A stretch of 64,000 bases of DNA from JBJMHZ01 sp045807125 (GCA_045807125.1 JBJMHZ010000004.1:186001-250000); one strand, 5' to 3'. Counted from the first letter of the stretch, positions 51,492-60,837 are shown. Numbers and translations: made by a program. Notes: generated from the sequence alone by a model not told the origin.

Positions 51492-52517
51492 ATGGTGACG
51501 CCTCGCGATCCGATCACCGACCTCAAGCGGATCGTCTTCCTGCTCGACCGCATGCGGGAGCCGGCCTACCGGGCGAGGGCCTTCCTCGGCGCGGCCAGGA
51601 CGGTCGAGCGGATCGGCCTCGACGAGGCGCGCCGCCGCGCGGAGGCGGGGACGCTCGAGGAGCTCGCCGGCATCGGCAAGGTCACCGCGACCGTGATCGC
51701 CGAGTCGCTGCGCGGCGAGCGCCCCGGCTACCTCGCGAAGCTCGAGGACTCCGCCACCGGGCCGCTCACCGCTGGCGAGGGGGAGGCGCTGCGAGCGGCC
51801 CTGAAGGGCGACTGCCACGTCCACTCGGACTGGTCGGACGGCGGCTCGACCATCCGGGAGATGGCCGAGGCGGCGCGCGACCTCGGCCACGAGTACATCG
51901 TCCTGACCGATCACTCCCCGCGCCTGACGGTCGCGCGGGGCCTCTCGCCCGACCGGCTCCGCGAGCAGCTGCGCGTGGTCGCCGGGCTCAACGAGGAGCT
52001 GGCGCCGTTCCGGATCCTCACCGGCATCGAGGTCGACATCTGCGAGGACGGCTCGCTCGACCAGGAGCCGGAGCTGCTGGCCGCGCTCGACGTGGTCGTC
52101 GGCAGCGTCCACTCCAAGCTGCGCATGCCGGCCGCCGAGATGACGCCCCGCATGGTGGCCGCGATCGCCAACCCGCACCTCGACGTCCTCGGCCACTGCA
52201 CCGGGCGGATCGTCGTCGGCAAGGGGCGCCCGCCGTCGCAGTTCGACGCCGAGATCGTGCTCGAGGCGTGCCGGCAGTTCGGCGTCGCCGTCGAGATCAA
52301 CTCCAGGCCGGAGCGGCTGGACCCGCCGCGCGAGCTGCTCGCGCTCGCCGTGCGGACCGGCTGCCGGTTCGCCATCGACACCGACGCGCACGCCACCGGC
52401 CAGCTGGACTGGCAGGCGTACGGCTGCGCCAGGGCCGAGCGGGCGGGCGTCGACGCGAGCCGGGTGGTCAACGCGCAGGGCGCCGACGAGCTGCTGGCCT
52501 GGACGGAGCGAGGCTGA
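51492..52517 (+). CDS. PHP-domain phosphoesterase with helix-hairpin-helix region (PolX-like, no polymerase)
   Basis: A 341-residue protein. The N-terminal 100 residues resemble the DNA-binding HhH part of family X DNA polymerases (AYRARAFLGAARTVERIG, LEELAGIGKVTATVIAESL). Residues about 106-335 are a PHP domain with metal ligands in GDCHVHSDWSDGG, VLTDHSPRL, GIEVDI, VVGSVHSK, VLGHCTGR and AIDTDAHA. The polymerase palm is absent. It could be a DNA-end-processing phosphoesterase or exonuclease. TAGGGG lies 7 bases upstream of the ATG, so a leaderless start is possible. Stand-alone gene. Confidence 0.85.
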   Translation: MVTPRDPITDLKRIVFLLDRMREPAYRARAFLGAARTVERIGLDEARRRAEAGTLEELAGIGKVTATVIAESLRGERPGYLAKLEDSATGPLTAGEGEALRAALKGDCHVHSDWSDGGSTIREMAEAARDLGHEYIVLTDHSPRLTVARGLSPDRLREQLRVVAGLNEELAPFRILTGIEVDICEDGSLDQEPELLAALDVVVGSVHSKLRMPAAEMTPRMVAAIANPHLDVLGHCTGRIVVGKGRPPSQFDAEIVLEACRQFGVAVEINSRPERLDPPRELLALAVRTGCRFAIDTDAHATGQLDWQAYGCARAERAGVDASRVVNAQGADELLAWTERG

Positions 52518-52554
52518 GCGACCGAGGGTAGGCGGCCGAGGCTGAGCGGCGAGG

Positions 52555-53415
52555 CTAGGCGACGTCGTCGGGGGCGCGGCGCGGCATCGGGATCAGCTCG
52601 CGCAGCGGCAGCACGAGGATGTCGGTGAGAGTGTCGTCGACCGCATCGGAGACCAGCAGGCCGCACGCCGCGTCGAGGCACAGCTCGAGGACGAGCTCGT
52701 CGACGGCGCCGTCGTCGGTGCGCCGGCACTCGTGGCAGGGCCGGCTCATCGCCTCGATGCCGCTGCGGCGCACCATGGCCCATACCCGGCGCCGCGAGGT
52801 GAGGACGGCCGCCTGCCACGCCTCGTCCCGGGCGGTCTGGCGAAGCGAGCCGTCCATCGTGATGGCGATCCGCGCGAGCGAGTCGTACAGCTCCCGCCCC
52901 TGGTCGTCGTGGCAGCGCGACGACAGCAGGGGCATGGCCGAGAGCAGCGCCTTCACCTGGCCGGCCGACGGGCCGAGGTCGGGCTCGTCGAAGGACTGGT
53001 AGGGGAAGACCTCGCGCCACGGGCGGATGAGCGAGGCGTACTCGTTGTGGGTGAGGACCGGCCTGGCGTACGCGGCCGCGATCGCGTCCCTGATCGCCTT
53101 GAGCGCGGTCGTGGTCACCGGGACGGGCACGGTGACGTAGTGGGCCTCGCCGGCCAGGTCGTCCTCGAACAGCGCGACGACGGCCTCGAAGCAGGCGAGC
53201 ACCTCGAGGACGAGCGGGGAGTCGGGGGAGAGGGCCTTGGCGCGGGCGTCGGCGATGTAGGCGGTGTTGCGCCAGCGGCGGGCGAGCCCGGGCAGGTCGG
53301 CGTCGGACACGTGGGGCAGCTGGGCCAGCAGTCCGAGGATCTCGTTGAGATTCGGATGCTCCTCCAGGTGGGCCATCCCCTCGGTGCGCCACCGCGGCTT
53401 GCGCGAGCCTCTCAT
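52555..53415 (-). CDS. Conserved hypothetical protein
   Basis: A 286-residue soluble protein I do not recognise. It is mostly helical: LNEILGLLAQLPHVSDADLPGLARRWRNTAYIADARAKALS in part near the start, FEAVVALFEDDLAGEAHYVTVPV in the middle, and a C-terminal half with a possible zinc pair in PCHECRRTDD. The whole frame has normal actinobacterial codon use. The ATG at 53415 has GAGGA 9 bases upstream; a second Met 13 codons later (MAHLEEHPNL) is possible. No neighbour suggests a role. Confidence 0.6.
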   Translation of the reverse strand: MRGSRKPRWRTEGMAHLEEHPNLNEILGLLAQLPHVSDADLPGLARRWRNTAYIADARAKALSPDSPLVLEVLACFEAVVALFEDDLAGEAHYVTVPVPVTTTALKAIRDAIAAAYARPVLTHNEYASLIRPWREVFPYQSFDEPDLGPSAGQVKALLSAMPLLSSRCHDDQGRELYDSLARIAITMDGSLRQTARDEAWQAAVLTSRRRVWAMVRRSGIEAMSRPCHECRRTDDGAVDELVLELCLDAACGLLVSDAVDDTLTDILVLPLRELIPMPRRAPDDVA

Positions 53416-53575
53416 GTGGTCATCCTCGGTCGGGCGACGCCGGTCTGAAAGTCATGTCGCCCAGAACCGTGCCGTACGGAGCCACAAACCCCCCGAACGG
53501 GCCATCGCCCGGGAGTGACGACTGACTAACCGGGTGTATACGTCGGACGCCCCCCGAGGACGAGTGGACACGCCG

Positions 53576-53610
53576 CCTTCCGCCGCGCGGGAAAAGCGCG
53601 GCGGAAGGCT
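53576..53610 (-). terminator. Terminator hairpin after the DUF2795 gene
   Basis: A perfect 14-bp stem (53576-53589 with 53597-53610) and a 7-base GGGAAAA loop, 14 bases past the stop of the minus-strand gene. No T-run. The remaining 53416-53575 shows no gene. Confidence 0.7.
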
Positions 53611-53624
53611 GATCGGCCCGCTGC

Positions 53625-54032
53625 CTAGAAGCGGTGGGCCTCCGAGCCGCCGCCGAGGGCCGTCCAGACGTCGTTGACGTTGGCGAACTCGCGCCCGTCC
53701 GGCAGCCGGTGCAGCTCGGCCATGATCTCGTCGGGGGCGTGGTTGGCTGCCGCGTCGTCGACCAGTTGCCCGCGCACGGCCGGGAACGCGCTGCGGTCGA
53801 GGTAGCTCGCCAGCCGGCTGCGCCGCTCGACGTCCTCGGCGGTCATGCCGTCGGGGGTGCCGCCGGTCAACGTCGTGCCGGGAGCGCGGTCGACCTCGGG
53901 CTCGTCCTCGCCGGCGGCCTGCGGGTCGCGCCACTCCTGGGCCCGGGTGCTCCGCCCGGACGTCACCAGGCCGGCCGTCTCGTGCTTGAGCTGGTCGTCG
54001 AGCGCTGCGCCGTGCTTGTCGCTGCTCTCCAT
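53625..54032 (-). CDS. DUF2795 protein
   Basis: A 135-residue soluble protein. The C-terminal 60 residues are a DUF2795 domain (ASYLDRSAFPAVRGQLVDDAA, ELHRLPDGREFANVNDVWTALGG); the first 75 are acidic and disordered. The ATG giving MESSDKHGAAL has AAGGA 8 bases upstream. Function of the family is unknown. Single-gene unit closed by a hairpin. Confidence 0.82.
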   Translation of the reverse strand: MESSDKHGAALDDQLKHETAGLVTSGRSTRAQEWRDPQAAGEDEPEVDRAPGTTLTGGTPDGMTAEDVERRSRLASYLDRSAFPAVRGQLVDDAAANHAPDEIMAELHRLPDGREFANVNDVWTALGGGSEAHRF

Positions 54033-54172
54033 GCCCGCGTCCTTCCGTCCGTCCTCCCACCGCTGCGCTGCGGTCGCCCTACCCGCCTGGCGCCGGATGA
54101 CACGACCGGGGAGTGCGCGGCGCCGCGGCTGGGCATGACCCGGGCGCGGTCGGGGAGTCACGGGGAGGGCCG

Positions 54173-54394
54173 ATGCACCGGGCGAGGCACCATCGACGAC
54201 GGATGACCCCGCACGGGATGCGGACCGTCGGCATCGCGGGCCTGCTGCCCGCGCTCTTCCTCGCCGCGCTGTACGTCGCGGCACCCTTCGCCGGCACCAC
54301 GACGCACGCGATCGCCCGGGTGGACCAGGGCGTCGCCGCCCCCGCGCACCCGGCCACCGCGCACCGGCCGGCCAACCTGCGACTGGTGCGGTGA
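54173..54394 (+). CDS. Small exported or membrane protein
   Basis: A 73-residue protein with a basic start (MHRARHHRRRMTPHGMR), one hydrophobic helix (VGIAGLLPALFLAALYVAAPF) and a short Ala/His-rich tail. It could be a signal-anchored small protein. The ATG is 3 bases after GGGAGGG, rather close, and a later Met (54206) is possible. No family recognised. Confidence 0.5.
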   Translation: MHRARHHRRRMTPHGMRTVGIAGLLPALFLAALYVAAPFAGTTTHAIARVDQGVAAPAHPATAHRPANLRLVR

Positions 54395-54522
54395 CCGCCG
54401 GGCGGCGGCCACGGCTCGAAAAGGTAACGAGCGCACGCTCAAATCGGAAACGCTGCGCACGTCGGCCACTGATGCTCCTAAGCTGAGCGCCCTCATTGGC
54501 TCGCCTTAGGAGGTATCCAGCC

Positions 54523-55359
54523 ATGTGCAGGCATTGGTTGGGCAAGGTGGCGGCGGGGACGGCGGTCGTGCTGTCGTCGCTATCGGTCGTGACGCTGTCC
54601 GGGCAGAGCGCATTCGCGGCGGTGCCGCCTAACGACGTGCTGGCGGGGGCCACCACGGTGACCACGCTGCCGTTCAGCGACACGGTGGACGTCACGCAGG
54701 CGACGACCGACGCGCAGGACGCGCAGGTCAACGCGAGCTGCGGCGCGCCGGCCACCGAGCACAGCGTGTGGTACAGCTACTCGCCCTCCTCGGACGGCGC
54801 GATCCTCGTCGACGTCAGCCAGTCGGACTTCTCGGCCGGCGTCATCATCGCGACCGGCACGCCGGGCGCGCTGGACACGTGGGCCTGCGGCCCCGGCGAG
54901 GTCGCCGCGCCGACGTTCGCCGGCGAGACGTACTACGTCATGGCATTCGCCGACACGCCGGGCGACCCGGGCGGCACGTTGCGGCTGACGGTCGACGTGG
55001 CGCCCCCGCCGCCGACCGTCGAGGTCACCGTCGCGCCGAAGGGCACCGTCAGCAAGGGCGTGGCCACCCTGCACGGCACGTACGTCTGCACCGGCGATGC
55101 CGAGTTCGTCGACATCTTCGGCGAGCTGCGCCAGCCGGTCGGCCGGTTGGCGGTGATCGGCGAGTTCGAGACCTTCGTGGCGCCGCCGGCGTGCGACGGC
55201 GCGGCGCACCCGTGGTCGGCGGACGTCTTCGGCGAGAACGGCAAGTTCGCCGGTGGCAAGTCGGCCTCGGTGACCATCGCCCTGGCGTGCAACGTCTTCC
55301 AGTGCAGCGAGTGGGACACCCAGCAGGCGGTCCACCTCTCCGGGGCGACGAAGAAGTGA
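54523..55359 (+). CDS. Secreted beta-sandwich protein
   Basis: A 278-residue exported protein. The signal peptide (MCRHWLGKVAAGTAVVLSSLS, cleavage near SAFAA) is followed by PPNDVLAGATTVTTLPFSDTVDVT and SVWYSYSPSSDG, the pattern of pre-peptidase (PPC-like) beta domains, to about residue 160; the rest (VEVTVAPKGTVSKGVATLHG onward) is a second beta domain with four cysteines. No membrane anchor or LPXTG is seen, so it is probably released. Ribosome site AGGAGGT is excellent (54508-54514); TAAGCT at 54479 is a likely -10. The longer in-frame start at 54496 is rejected. Confidence 0.75.
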   Translation: MCRHWLGKVAAGTAVVLSSLSVVTLSGQSAFAAVPPNDVLAGATTVTTLPFSDTVDVTQATTDAQDAQVNASCGAPATEHSVWYSYSPSSDGAILVDVSQSDFSAGVIIATGTPGALDTWACGPGEVAAPTFAGETYYVMAFADTPGDPGGTLRLTVDVAPPPPTVEVTVAPKGTVSKGVATLHGTYVCTGDAEFVDIFGELRQPVGRLAVIGEFETFVAPPACDGAAHPWSADVFGENGKFAGGKSASVTIALACNVFQCSEWDTQQAVHLSGATKK

Positions 55360-55374
55360 GCAGCTGACCAAGCT

Positions 55375-55411
55375 CGGCCGGGTGGCGAGGGCTTCCCCCG
55401 CCACCCGGCCG
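55375..55411. terminator. Bidirectional terminator between the secreted protein gene and aceE
   Basis: A perfect 13-bp stem (55375-55387 with 55399-55411) with an 11-base loop between two convergent stops. Confidence 0.75.
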
Positions 55412-55423
55412 TCAGTCCGTCCG

Positions 55424-58168
55424 TCAGCCGGCGTCGGTGGTCCTGGCTTGCTCGACGTCGTCGTACCGGCGGACGCCGTAGCGCTCGATCGCCTCGCCGA
55501 TCAGCTCGTGCTTGACCTCGCCGCGCTTGGCCAGCTCGGCGAGGGCCGCGACCGCGACCGACTCCCCGTCGACGTGGAAGAACCGGCGCAGCGCCTCGCG
55601 GGTGTCGGAGCGCCCGAAGCCGTCGGTGCCGAGGCTGACCATGCCCTGCGGCACCCAGCGCGCGATCTGGTCGGGAACCGCCCGCATGAAGTCGGTCACC
55701 GCGATGACCGGGCCGGGTGCCTGCTCGAGGCAGCGGGTCACGTAGGGCACCCGCTGCTCCTCGTCCGGGTGCAGCAGGTTCCACTCGTCGCAGTCGATGG
55801 CCTCGCGCCGCAGCTCGGTCCAGCCCGGCGCGCTCCACACGTCGGCCGCGACGCCCCAGTCGTCGGCGAGCAGGCGCTGCGCCTTCAGCGCCCAGTGGAT
55901 CGCCGTGCCGCTCGCCAGCAGCTGCAGCCGCGGCGTCGCGCCGTTGCCGGCGGTCTCGGGAGCCTCGGCGTACCGGTAGAGACCGGCGAGGACGCCCTCG
56001 CGCAGCCCGTGCACGGCCGGCTCGGCCGGCTGCACGACCGGCTCGTTGTAGATGGTGAGGTAGTAGTAGACCGGCTCGTTGCGCTCCCCGTACATCCGGT
56101 CGAGGGCCTCCTCGACGATGTAGGCGATCTCGTAGGCGAACGCGGGGTCGTAGGTGATGACCCCCGGGTTGGTCGAGGCGAGCAGCGGCGAGTGGCCGTC
56201 CATGTGCTGCAGGCCCTCGCCGGTCAGCGTGGTGCGGCCGGCGGTGGCGCCGAGCATGAAGCCCTTGCCCATCTGGTCGCTCATCGCCCACGCCAGGTCG
56301 CCGACCCGCTGGAACCCGAACATCGAGTAGAAGATGAAGATCGGGATCATGTGCTCGCCGTGCGTGGCGTACGACGTGCCCGCCGCGATCATCGAGGCCA
56401 TCGAGCCGGCCTCGCTGATGCCCTCGTGCAGGATCTGCCCCTTGGTGTGCTCGCGGTAGGACAGCAGCAGCTCGGCGTCGACCGGGTCGTACTTCTGGCC
56501 GTGCGGCGAGTAGATCTTCGCCGTCGGGAACAGCGAGTCCATGCCGAAGGTGCGGGCCTCGTCCGGGATGATCGGCACGAACCGCGCGCCGAGGCCCTTG
56601 TCCTTGATGAGGTCCTTCAGCAGCCGGACGAACGCCATCGTCGTCGCGACGCCCTGCTTGCCGGAGCCCTTCTTCAGGTCGGCGAAGCCGCGGTTGTCGT
56701 GCGGGACGGTGAGCGGCCGCGCGCGGACGACCCGCTTCGGCAGGAAGCCGCCGAGCGCCTGCCGCCGCTCGAGCATGTACTGGATCTCGTCGGAGCCCTT
56801 GCCAGGGTGGTAGTACGGCGGGAGGTCGGCCTCGAGCGCGGAGTCGGGGATCTCGAGGTAGAGCCGGTCGCGGAAGGTCTTCAGCTCCGCCACGGTCAGC
56901 TTCTTCATCTGGTGCGTGGCGTTGCGGGCCTCGAAGTCGGGCCCGAGCGTCCAGCCCTTGATGGTCTGGGCGAGGATCACCGTCGGTTGGCCCACGTGGT
57001 CGCGGGCGGCCTTGAACGCCGCGTAGACCTTGTGGTAGTCGTGCCCGCCGCGCGAGAGCCGAGTGAGCTGCTCGTCGGTGAGGTGCTGCGCCATCTTGCG
57101 CAGCCGCGGGTCGCGGCCGAAGAAGTCCTCGCGGATGAACGCGCCGTCGCTCACCGAGTAGGTCTGGAACTGGCCGTCCGGCGTGGTGTTCATCGCGTTG
57201 ACGAGCACGCCGTCCTTGTCGGCGGCCAGCAGCTCGTCCCACTCGCGGCCCCACACCACCTTGATGACGTTCCAGCCGGCGCCGCGGAAGTACGCCTCGA
57301 GCTCCTGGATGATCTTCCCGTTGCCGCGGACCGGGCCGTCGAGCCGCTGCAGGTTGCAGTTGATGACGAAGGTGAGGTTGTCGAGCTCCTCGCGGGAGGC
57401 GACGCCGATCGCCCCGAGCGACTCCGGCTCGTCCATCTCGCCGTCGCCGAGGAACGCCCACACGTGGCTGCGCGACGTGTCCTTGATCTCGCGGGCCAGC
57501 AGGTAGCGGTTGAACCGGGCCTGGTAGATCGCCTCGATCGGGCCGAGGCCCATCGAGACGGTGGGGAACTCCCAGAAGTCCGGCATCAGCCGCGGGTGCG
57601 GGTAGGACGGGATGCCGCCGCGGCTGATCTCCTGCCGGAACGCGTCGAGGTGCGTCTCGGTGAGCCGTCCCTCGAGGAAGGCCCTGGCGTAGATGCCGGG
57701 CGAGGCGTGCCCCTGGAAGTAGATCTGGTCGCCCGACTCGCCGCCCTGCTTGCCGCGGAAGAAGTGGTTGAAGCCGACCTCGTACAGGCTGGCGGCGCTG
57801 GCGTACGTGGCGATGTGGCCGCCGACGTTGGTGAGCTTGTTGGCCCTGCTCACCATGATCGCGGCGTTCCACCTGATGTACGCCCGGATCCGCCGCTCGA
57901 TGTACTCGTCGCCCGGGAACCACGGCTCGGCCTCGGCCGGGATCGTGTTGACGTAGTCGGTGCTGCGCAGGCCAGGCACGCCCACCTGGTTGTGCCTGGC
58001 GTGCTCGAGCAGCTTCAGCATGAGGTAGCGCGCCCGCACCGGCCCCTGCTCGGCGATCACGGCGTCGAGCGACTCCAGCCACTCCTGGGTCTCGCCCGGA
58101 TCGACGTCGGGGATCTGGCTCGGCAGGCCGTCGGTGATGACGCTGTAGCGGTGCGGTCCGGATGCCAC
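55424..58168 (-). CDS. aceE: Pyruvate dehydrogenase E1 component, homodimeric
   Basis: A 914-residue thiamine-diphosphate enzyme that decarboxylates pyruvate and passes the acetyl group to E2 lipoate. The TPP/Mg motif is GDGEMDEPESLGAIGVAS with FVINCNLQRLDGPVRGNGKII; other conserved segments are RANKLTNVGGHIATYASA, IPDEARTFGMDSLF and HEGISEAGSMASMIAAGTSYA (part of it). Length is typical of actinobacterial and gamma-proteobacterial AceE. GTG start with AGGGGAA about 8 bases upstream. E2 and E3 are elsewhere. The neighbouring DUF3052 and ahpE genes match the order around mycobacterial aceE. Confidence 0.97.
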   Translation of the reverse strand: MASGPHRYSVITDGLPSQIPDVDPGETQEWLESLDAVIAEQGPVRARYLMLKLLEHARHNQVGVPGLRSTDYVNTIPAEAEPWFPGDEYIERRIRAYIRWNAAIMVSRANKLTNVGGHIATYASAASLYEVGFNHFFRGKQGGESGDQIYFQGHASPGIYARAFLEGRLTETHLDAFRQEISRGGIPSYPHPRLMPDFWEFPTVSMGLGPIEAIYQARFNRYLLAREIKDTSRSHVWAFLGDGEMDEPESLGAIGVASREELDNLTFVINCNLQRLDGPVRGNGKIIQELEAYFRGAGWNVIKVVWGREWDELLAADKDGVLVNAMNTTPDGQFQTYSVSDGAFIREDFFGRDPRLRKMAQHLTDEQLTRLSRGGHDYHKVYAAFKAARDHVGQPTVILAQTIKGWTLGPDFEARNATHQMKKLTVAELKTFRDRLYLEIPDSALEADLPPYYHPGKGSDEIQYMLERRQALGGFLPKRVVRARPLTVPHDNRGFADLKKGSGKQGVATTMAFVRLLKDLIKDKGLGARFVPIIPDEARTFGMDSLFPTAKIYSPHGQKYDPVDAELLLSYREHTKGQILHEGISEAGSMASMIAAGTSYATHGEHMIPIFIFYSMFGFQRVGDLAWAMSDQMGKGFMLGATAGRTTLTGEGLQHMDGHSPLLASTNPGVITYDPAFAYEIAYIVEEALDRMYGERNEPVYYYLTIYNEPVVQPAEPAVHGLREGVLAGLYRYAEAPETAGNGATPRLQLLASGTAIHWALKAQRLLADDWGVAADVWSAPGWTELRREAIDCDEWNLLHPDEEQRVPYVTRCLEQAPGPVIAVTDFMRAVPDQIARWVPQGMVSLGTDGFGRSDTREALRRFFHVDGESVAVAALAELAKRGEVKHELIGEAIERYGVRRYDDVEQARTTDAG

Positions 58169-58308
58169 GCTCGTCTTCCCCTCGTCGTGCGGCTGCTCAT
58201 GCGCAAGCTCGGGCCGGCGAACGCCACCCGAGCATCCATCCTCGCTCGCGCCGACGGCGCCGTCACCTTCGCGGGTGCCCCAGGGGCCGACCGGGGAACC
58301 TGAGTCTC

Positions 58309-58725
58309 ATGCAGACGACCACGTTCACGGTGCGCACCGGCTCGGCCGAGCGGGTCGCGGACATCACCGCCGAGTGCGAGCGGTTCGTCCGTGACCGGCC
58401 GGGAGGGGCGGCCGACGGGCTGCTCCATGCCTTCGTGCCGCACGCCACGGCCGGGCTCGCCGTCCTCGAGCTCGGGTCGGGCAGCGACGACGACCTGCTC
58501 GCCGCCCTGGCCGAGCTGCTGCCGGCCGACGACCGCTGGCGGCACGCCCACGGCTCCCGCGGCCACGGCCGCAGCCACGTGATGCCGGCGCTGATCCCGC
58601 CGTGGGCCACCGTGCCGGTCATCGGCGGCCGGCTGGCCCTCGGCACCTGGCAGTCGATCGCGGTCGTCGACCTCAACGTCGACAACGCCGAGCGGACCGT
58701 GCGCCTCTCGCTCCTGCCCGGCTGA
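58309..58725 (+). CDS. YjbQ/UPF0047 family protein
   Basis: A 138-residue protein of the YjbQ family, with HAFVPHATAGLAVLELGSG, HGSRGHGRSHVMPALIPPWATVPV and LALGTWQSIAVVDLN. E. coli YjbQ has weak thiamine-phosphate synthase activity; the physiological role is not known. Its position next to the thiamine-dependent AceE is interesting but may be chance. ATG start chosen by homologous N-terminus (MQTTTFTVRT). Confidence 0.88.
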   Translation: MQTTTFTVRTGSAERVADITAECERFVRDRPGGAADGLLHAFVPHATAGLAVLELGSGSDDDLLAALAELLPADDRWRHAHGSRGHGRSHVMPALIPPWATVPVIGGRLALGTWQSIAVVDLNVDNAERTVRLSLLPG

Positions 58726-58890
58726 CCTGCCCGTCCGCCGACCGGCCGGGCAGGCGATCTTTGCCGGTGATCCCGCAGCTGATCGCGGCCGGATACTTGC
58801 GCCCCGGGCCGCGCGCGTGTGGACTACCGCCAACGGCCCGGATCGTCCTGGCCGGATCGGCGCCCCTGGCGCGACGAGGAGGCGACACCA

Positions 58891-59319
58891 GTGAGCGCGA
58901 CCGCGGGGAACGCGGCGGGTCAGCGGAGTCCGGCCGACCGGCTCGGCATGACCGAGGGAATGGTCGTCCAGGAGATCGGCTACGACGAGGACTGCGACGA
59001 CGCCCTGCGCACGGTGATCGTGGAGCGGGTGGGCAGCGAGCTGGTCGACGTGGACTACGACGATGTGGTCGACGCCGTGCTGCTGTGGTGGCGCGAGGAC
59101 GACGGCGACCTCGTCGACGCGCTCGTCGATGCGCTCTCGCCGCTGGCCTCCGGCGGGGTGATCTGGCTGCTGACGCCCAAGGCCGGCCGCGACGGCCACG
59201 TCGAGCCGAGCGACATCGCCGAGGCGGCACCGACCGCCGGCCTGTCGCAGACCAGCAGCATCAGCGCCGGCGTCGACTGGAACGGCGCGCGGCTCGTGGC
59301 CCGCGGCTCCAAGCGCTGA
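58891..59319 (+). CDS. DUF3052 protein
   Basis: A 142-residue actinobacterial protein of DUF3052: RLGMTEGMVVQEIGYDEDCDDALR, DVVDAVLLWWREDDGDLVDALVDAL in part, GGVIWLLTPKAGRDGHVEPSDIAEAAPTAGL and TSSISAGVDWNGARLV. Mycobacterial homologues lie between aceE and ahpE, as here. Function unknown. The GTG at 58891 has an AGGAGG site 8 bases away; the longer frame is rejected. Confidence 0.88.
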   Translation: MSATAGNAAGQRSPADRLGMTEGMVVQEIGYDEDCDDALRTVIVERVGSELVDVDYDDVVDAVLLWWREDDGDLVDALVDALSPLASGGVIWLLTPKAGRDGHVEPSDIAEAAPTAGLSQTSSISAGVDWNGARLVARGSKR

Positions 59320-59364
59320 GCCGCCCGTACGGCTCCGTGCGCTGAGCCGCTCGTACGGCTCGGC

Positions 59365-60294
59365 TCACCGCCGGCCGCCCGGCAGCCGCCCGGCGAGCCA
59401 CCCCATGCCGCCGATCGCGCGCGCCGCGACCTGCAGCGCCGAGCCGCCCGGCAGGCCGGGCACCTGCTCGAGCACCGGCGCCAGCCGCAGCAGCATCCCG
59501 ATGCCCTGCACCTTGATCCGGCCGGCGGCGAGCAGCGGCGGCACGCTGGCCCGGCCGGCCGAGGCGTTGAGCAGCGTCGATGCGTCGCCGAGCACGGCCG
59601 CCCCGCCGACCGGTCCGGGATCGCGCTCGACCGTCTGCCAGCCGCGGGCGCTGGCGCGCATCGCCCAGCCGCCGTCCGGCGCCTGCACCGACATCGCGAC
59701 CTCGATGCCGAGCCGGTGCGCCAGCGCCGCCGTCGTGTCGGTGAGCGCACCGAGGCCCTCCCGCAGCAGCTCGGGCGGCGGGGCCGGCGCGCCGCACGGC
59801 GCCAGGTCGAGGGCGTGGACGGCGAGCTCGTAGCAGGCGGCGACCACGACGGTCGTGGCCGGGAGCTGGCCGAGCATCGACGGCACCGGGCGGTGCCCGA
59901 CCTCCGCGGCCGCGCCGGAGGAGAAGAAGTAGCGCGCGACGGCCGCCCGCTCGGCCGCGAGGGCGGCGAGCACGTCGTCCCGGGAGGCCGAGCGCTTCCC
60001 GGCCACCCAGTCCGTACCGCCGGTGCGGCGCTCCCCGTCGTCGCCGCCCGCCCCGCCCGCGCGGGCCGCCGCCACGACGGCGCCGGTCGCGCTGCGCTCC
60101 GGCCAGCTGCCGAGGTGGGCGCAGACGTCGTGCCCGCTCCAGCCGGCGACCCGCGAGGGCGCGTCGAGATCGGCCGCAGCGGCCAGCGCGATGAAGGCGT
60201 CCCAGGCGGCGAGCACCCGCCCGCCCAGCCGGCTCGGGCGCCGGTCGGCCAGCCCTCGAGGACCCGGGGGGCCAGCCCCGTCGGCTGCTGTCAC
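59365..60294 (-). CDS. Mycothiol-dependent maleylpyruvate isomerase-type (MDMPI/DinB-like) protein
   Basis: A 309-residue protein. The N-terminal half is a four-helix metal-binding MDMPI/DinB-like domain (AAWDAFIALAAAADLDAPSRVAGWSGHDVCAHLGSWP in part; later ACYELAVHALDLA), with candidate metal ligands in the GHDVCAHLG and ELAVHALD segments. The C-terminal part (VAMSVQAPDGGWAMRASARGWQ, VLGDASTLLNASAGR, GRIKVQGIGMLL) resembles an SCP2 sterol-carrier-like domain. This two-domain form is common in mycothiol-producing actinobacteria, usually with unknown substrate. The GTG at 60294 is the outermost good start; no strong ribosome site is visible. Confidence 0.75.
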   Translation of the reverse strand: MTAADGAGPPGPRGLADRRPSRLGGRVLAAWDAFIALAAAADLDAPSRVAGWSGHDVCAHLGSWPERSATGAVVAAARAGGAGGDDGERRTGGTDWVAGKRSASRDDVLAALAAERAAVARYFFSSGAAAEVGHRPVPSMLGQLPATTVVVAACYELAVHALDLAPCGAPAPPPELLREGLGALTDTTAALAHRLGIEVAMSVQAPDGGWAMRASARGWQTVERDPGPVGGAAVLGDASTLLNASAGRASVPPLLAAGRIKVQGIGMLLRLAPVLEQVPGLPGGSALQVAARAIGGMGWLAGRLPGGRR

Positions 60295-60381
60295 ACTGAC
60301 GATCGTGCCAACCGCCGCGGCCGGCGGTGGCCCCGGGTGGGCCGCACCGCGGCCGCACCAGATGCGACGGAGGACGGGAAC

Positions 60382-60837
60382 GTGGTGGAGATCGGGGACC
60401 GGGCGCCTGACTTCGAGCTGCGCGACCAGGCCAACCAGCCGGTGCGCCTGTCGGACTACCGGGGCAAGAAGAACGTCCTGCTCGTGTTCTATCCCTTCAC
60501 GTTCACGCCGGTGTGCGGCACCGAGCTGGTCACGCTCAGGGACAACATCCAGACGTTCCAGAACGACGACGTCGAGCTGCTCGCCGTCTCGTGCGACTCG
60601 ACCCCTGCGCACCGGACCTGGGCCGAGCAGCACTCGTTCGGCTTCCCGCTGCTCGCCGACTTCTGGCCGCACGGCGAGGCGGCTCGCGCGTACGGCGTCT
60701 TCAACGAGGAGCGCGGCTGCGCCACCCGCGGCTCGTTCGTGATCGATCGCGAGGGCGTCGTCCGGTGGAAGATCGTCAACCCGATCCCCGACGCGCGCGA
60801 CCACGAGCAGTACGCGAAGGTACTCGCCGAGCTCTGA
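60382..60837 (+). CDS. ahpE: AhpE-type one-Cys peroxiredoxin
   Basis: A 151-residue peroxiredoxin that reduces hydroperoxides with mycothiol or mycoredoxin as reductant in relatives. The peroxidatic cysteine is Cys45 in FYPFTFTPVCGTELVTLRD (PxxxTxxC), the same number as in M. tuberculosis AhpE; the active-site Arg lies in CATRGSFVID. GTG at 60382 is 8 bases from GGAGG. The order aceE, DUF3052, ahpE is conserved with mycobacteria. Confidence 0.92.
   Translation: MVEIGDRAPDFELRDQANQPVRLSDYRGKKNVLLVFYPFTFTPVCGTELVTLRDNIQTFQNDDVELLAVSCDSTPAHRTWAEQHSFGFPLLADFWPHGEAARAYGVFNEERGCATRGSFVIDREGVVRWKIVNPIPDARDHEQYAKVLAEL

Noticed and set aside
55382..58303. Plus-strand open frame of about 970 codons
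   Set aside because: Exact antisense of aceE; the Val/Leu/Asp-rich product is a codon-bias artefact.
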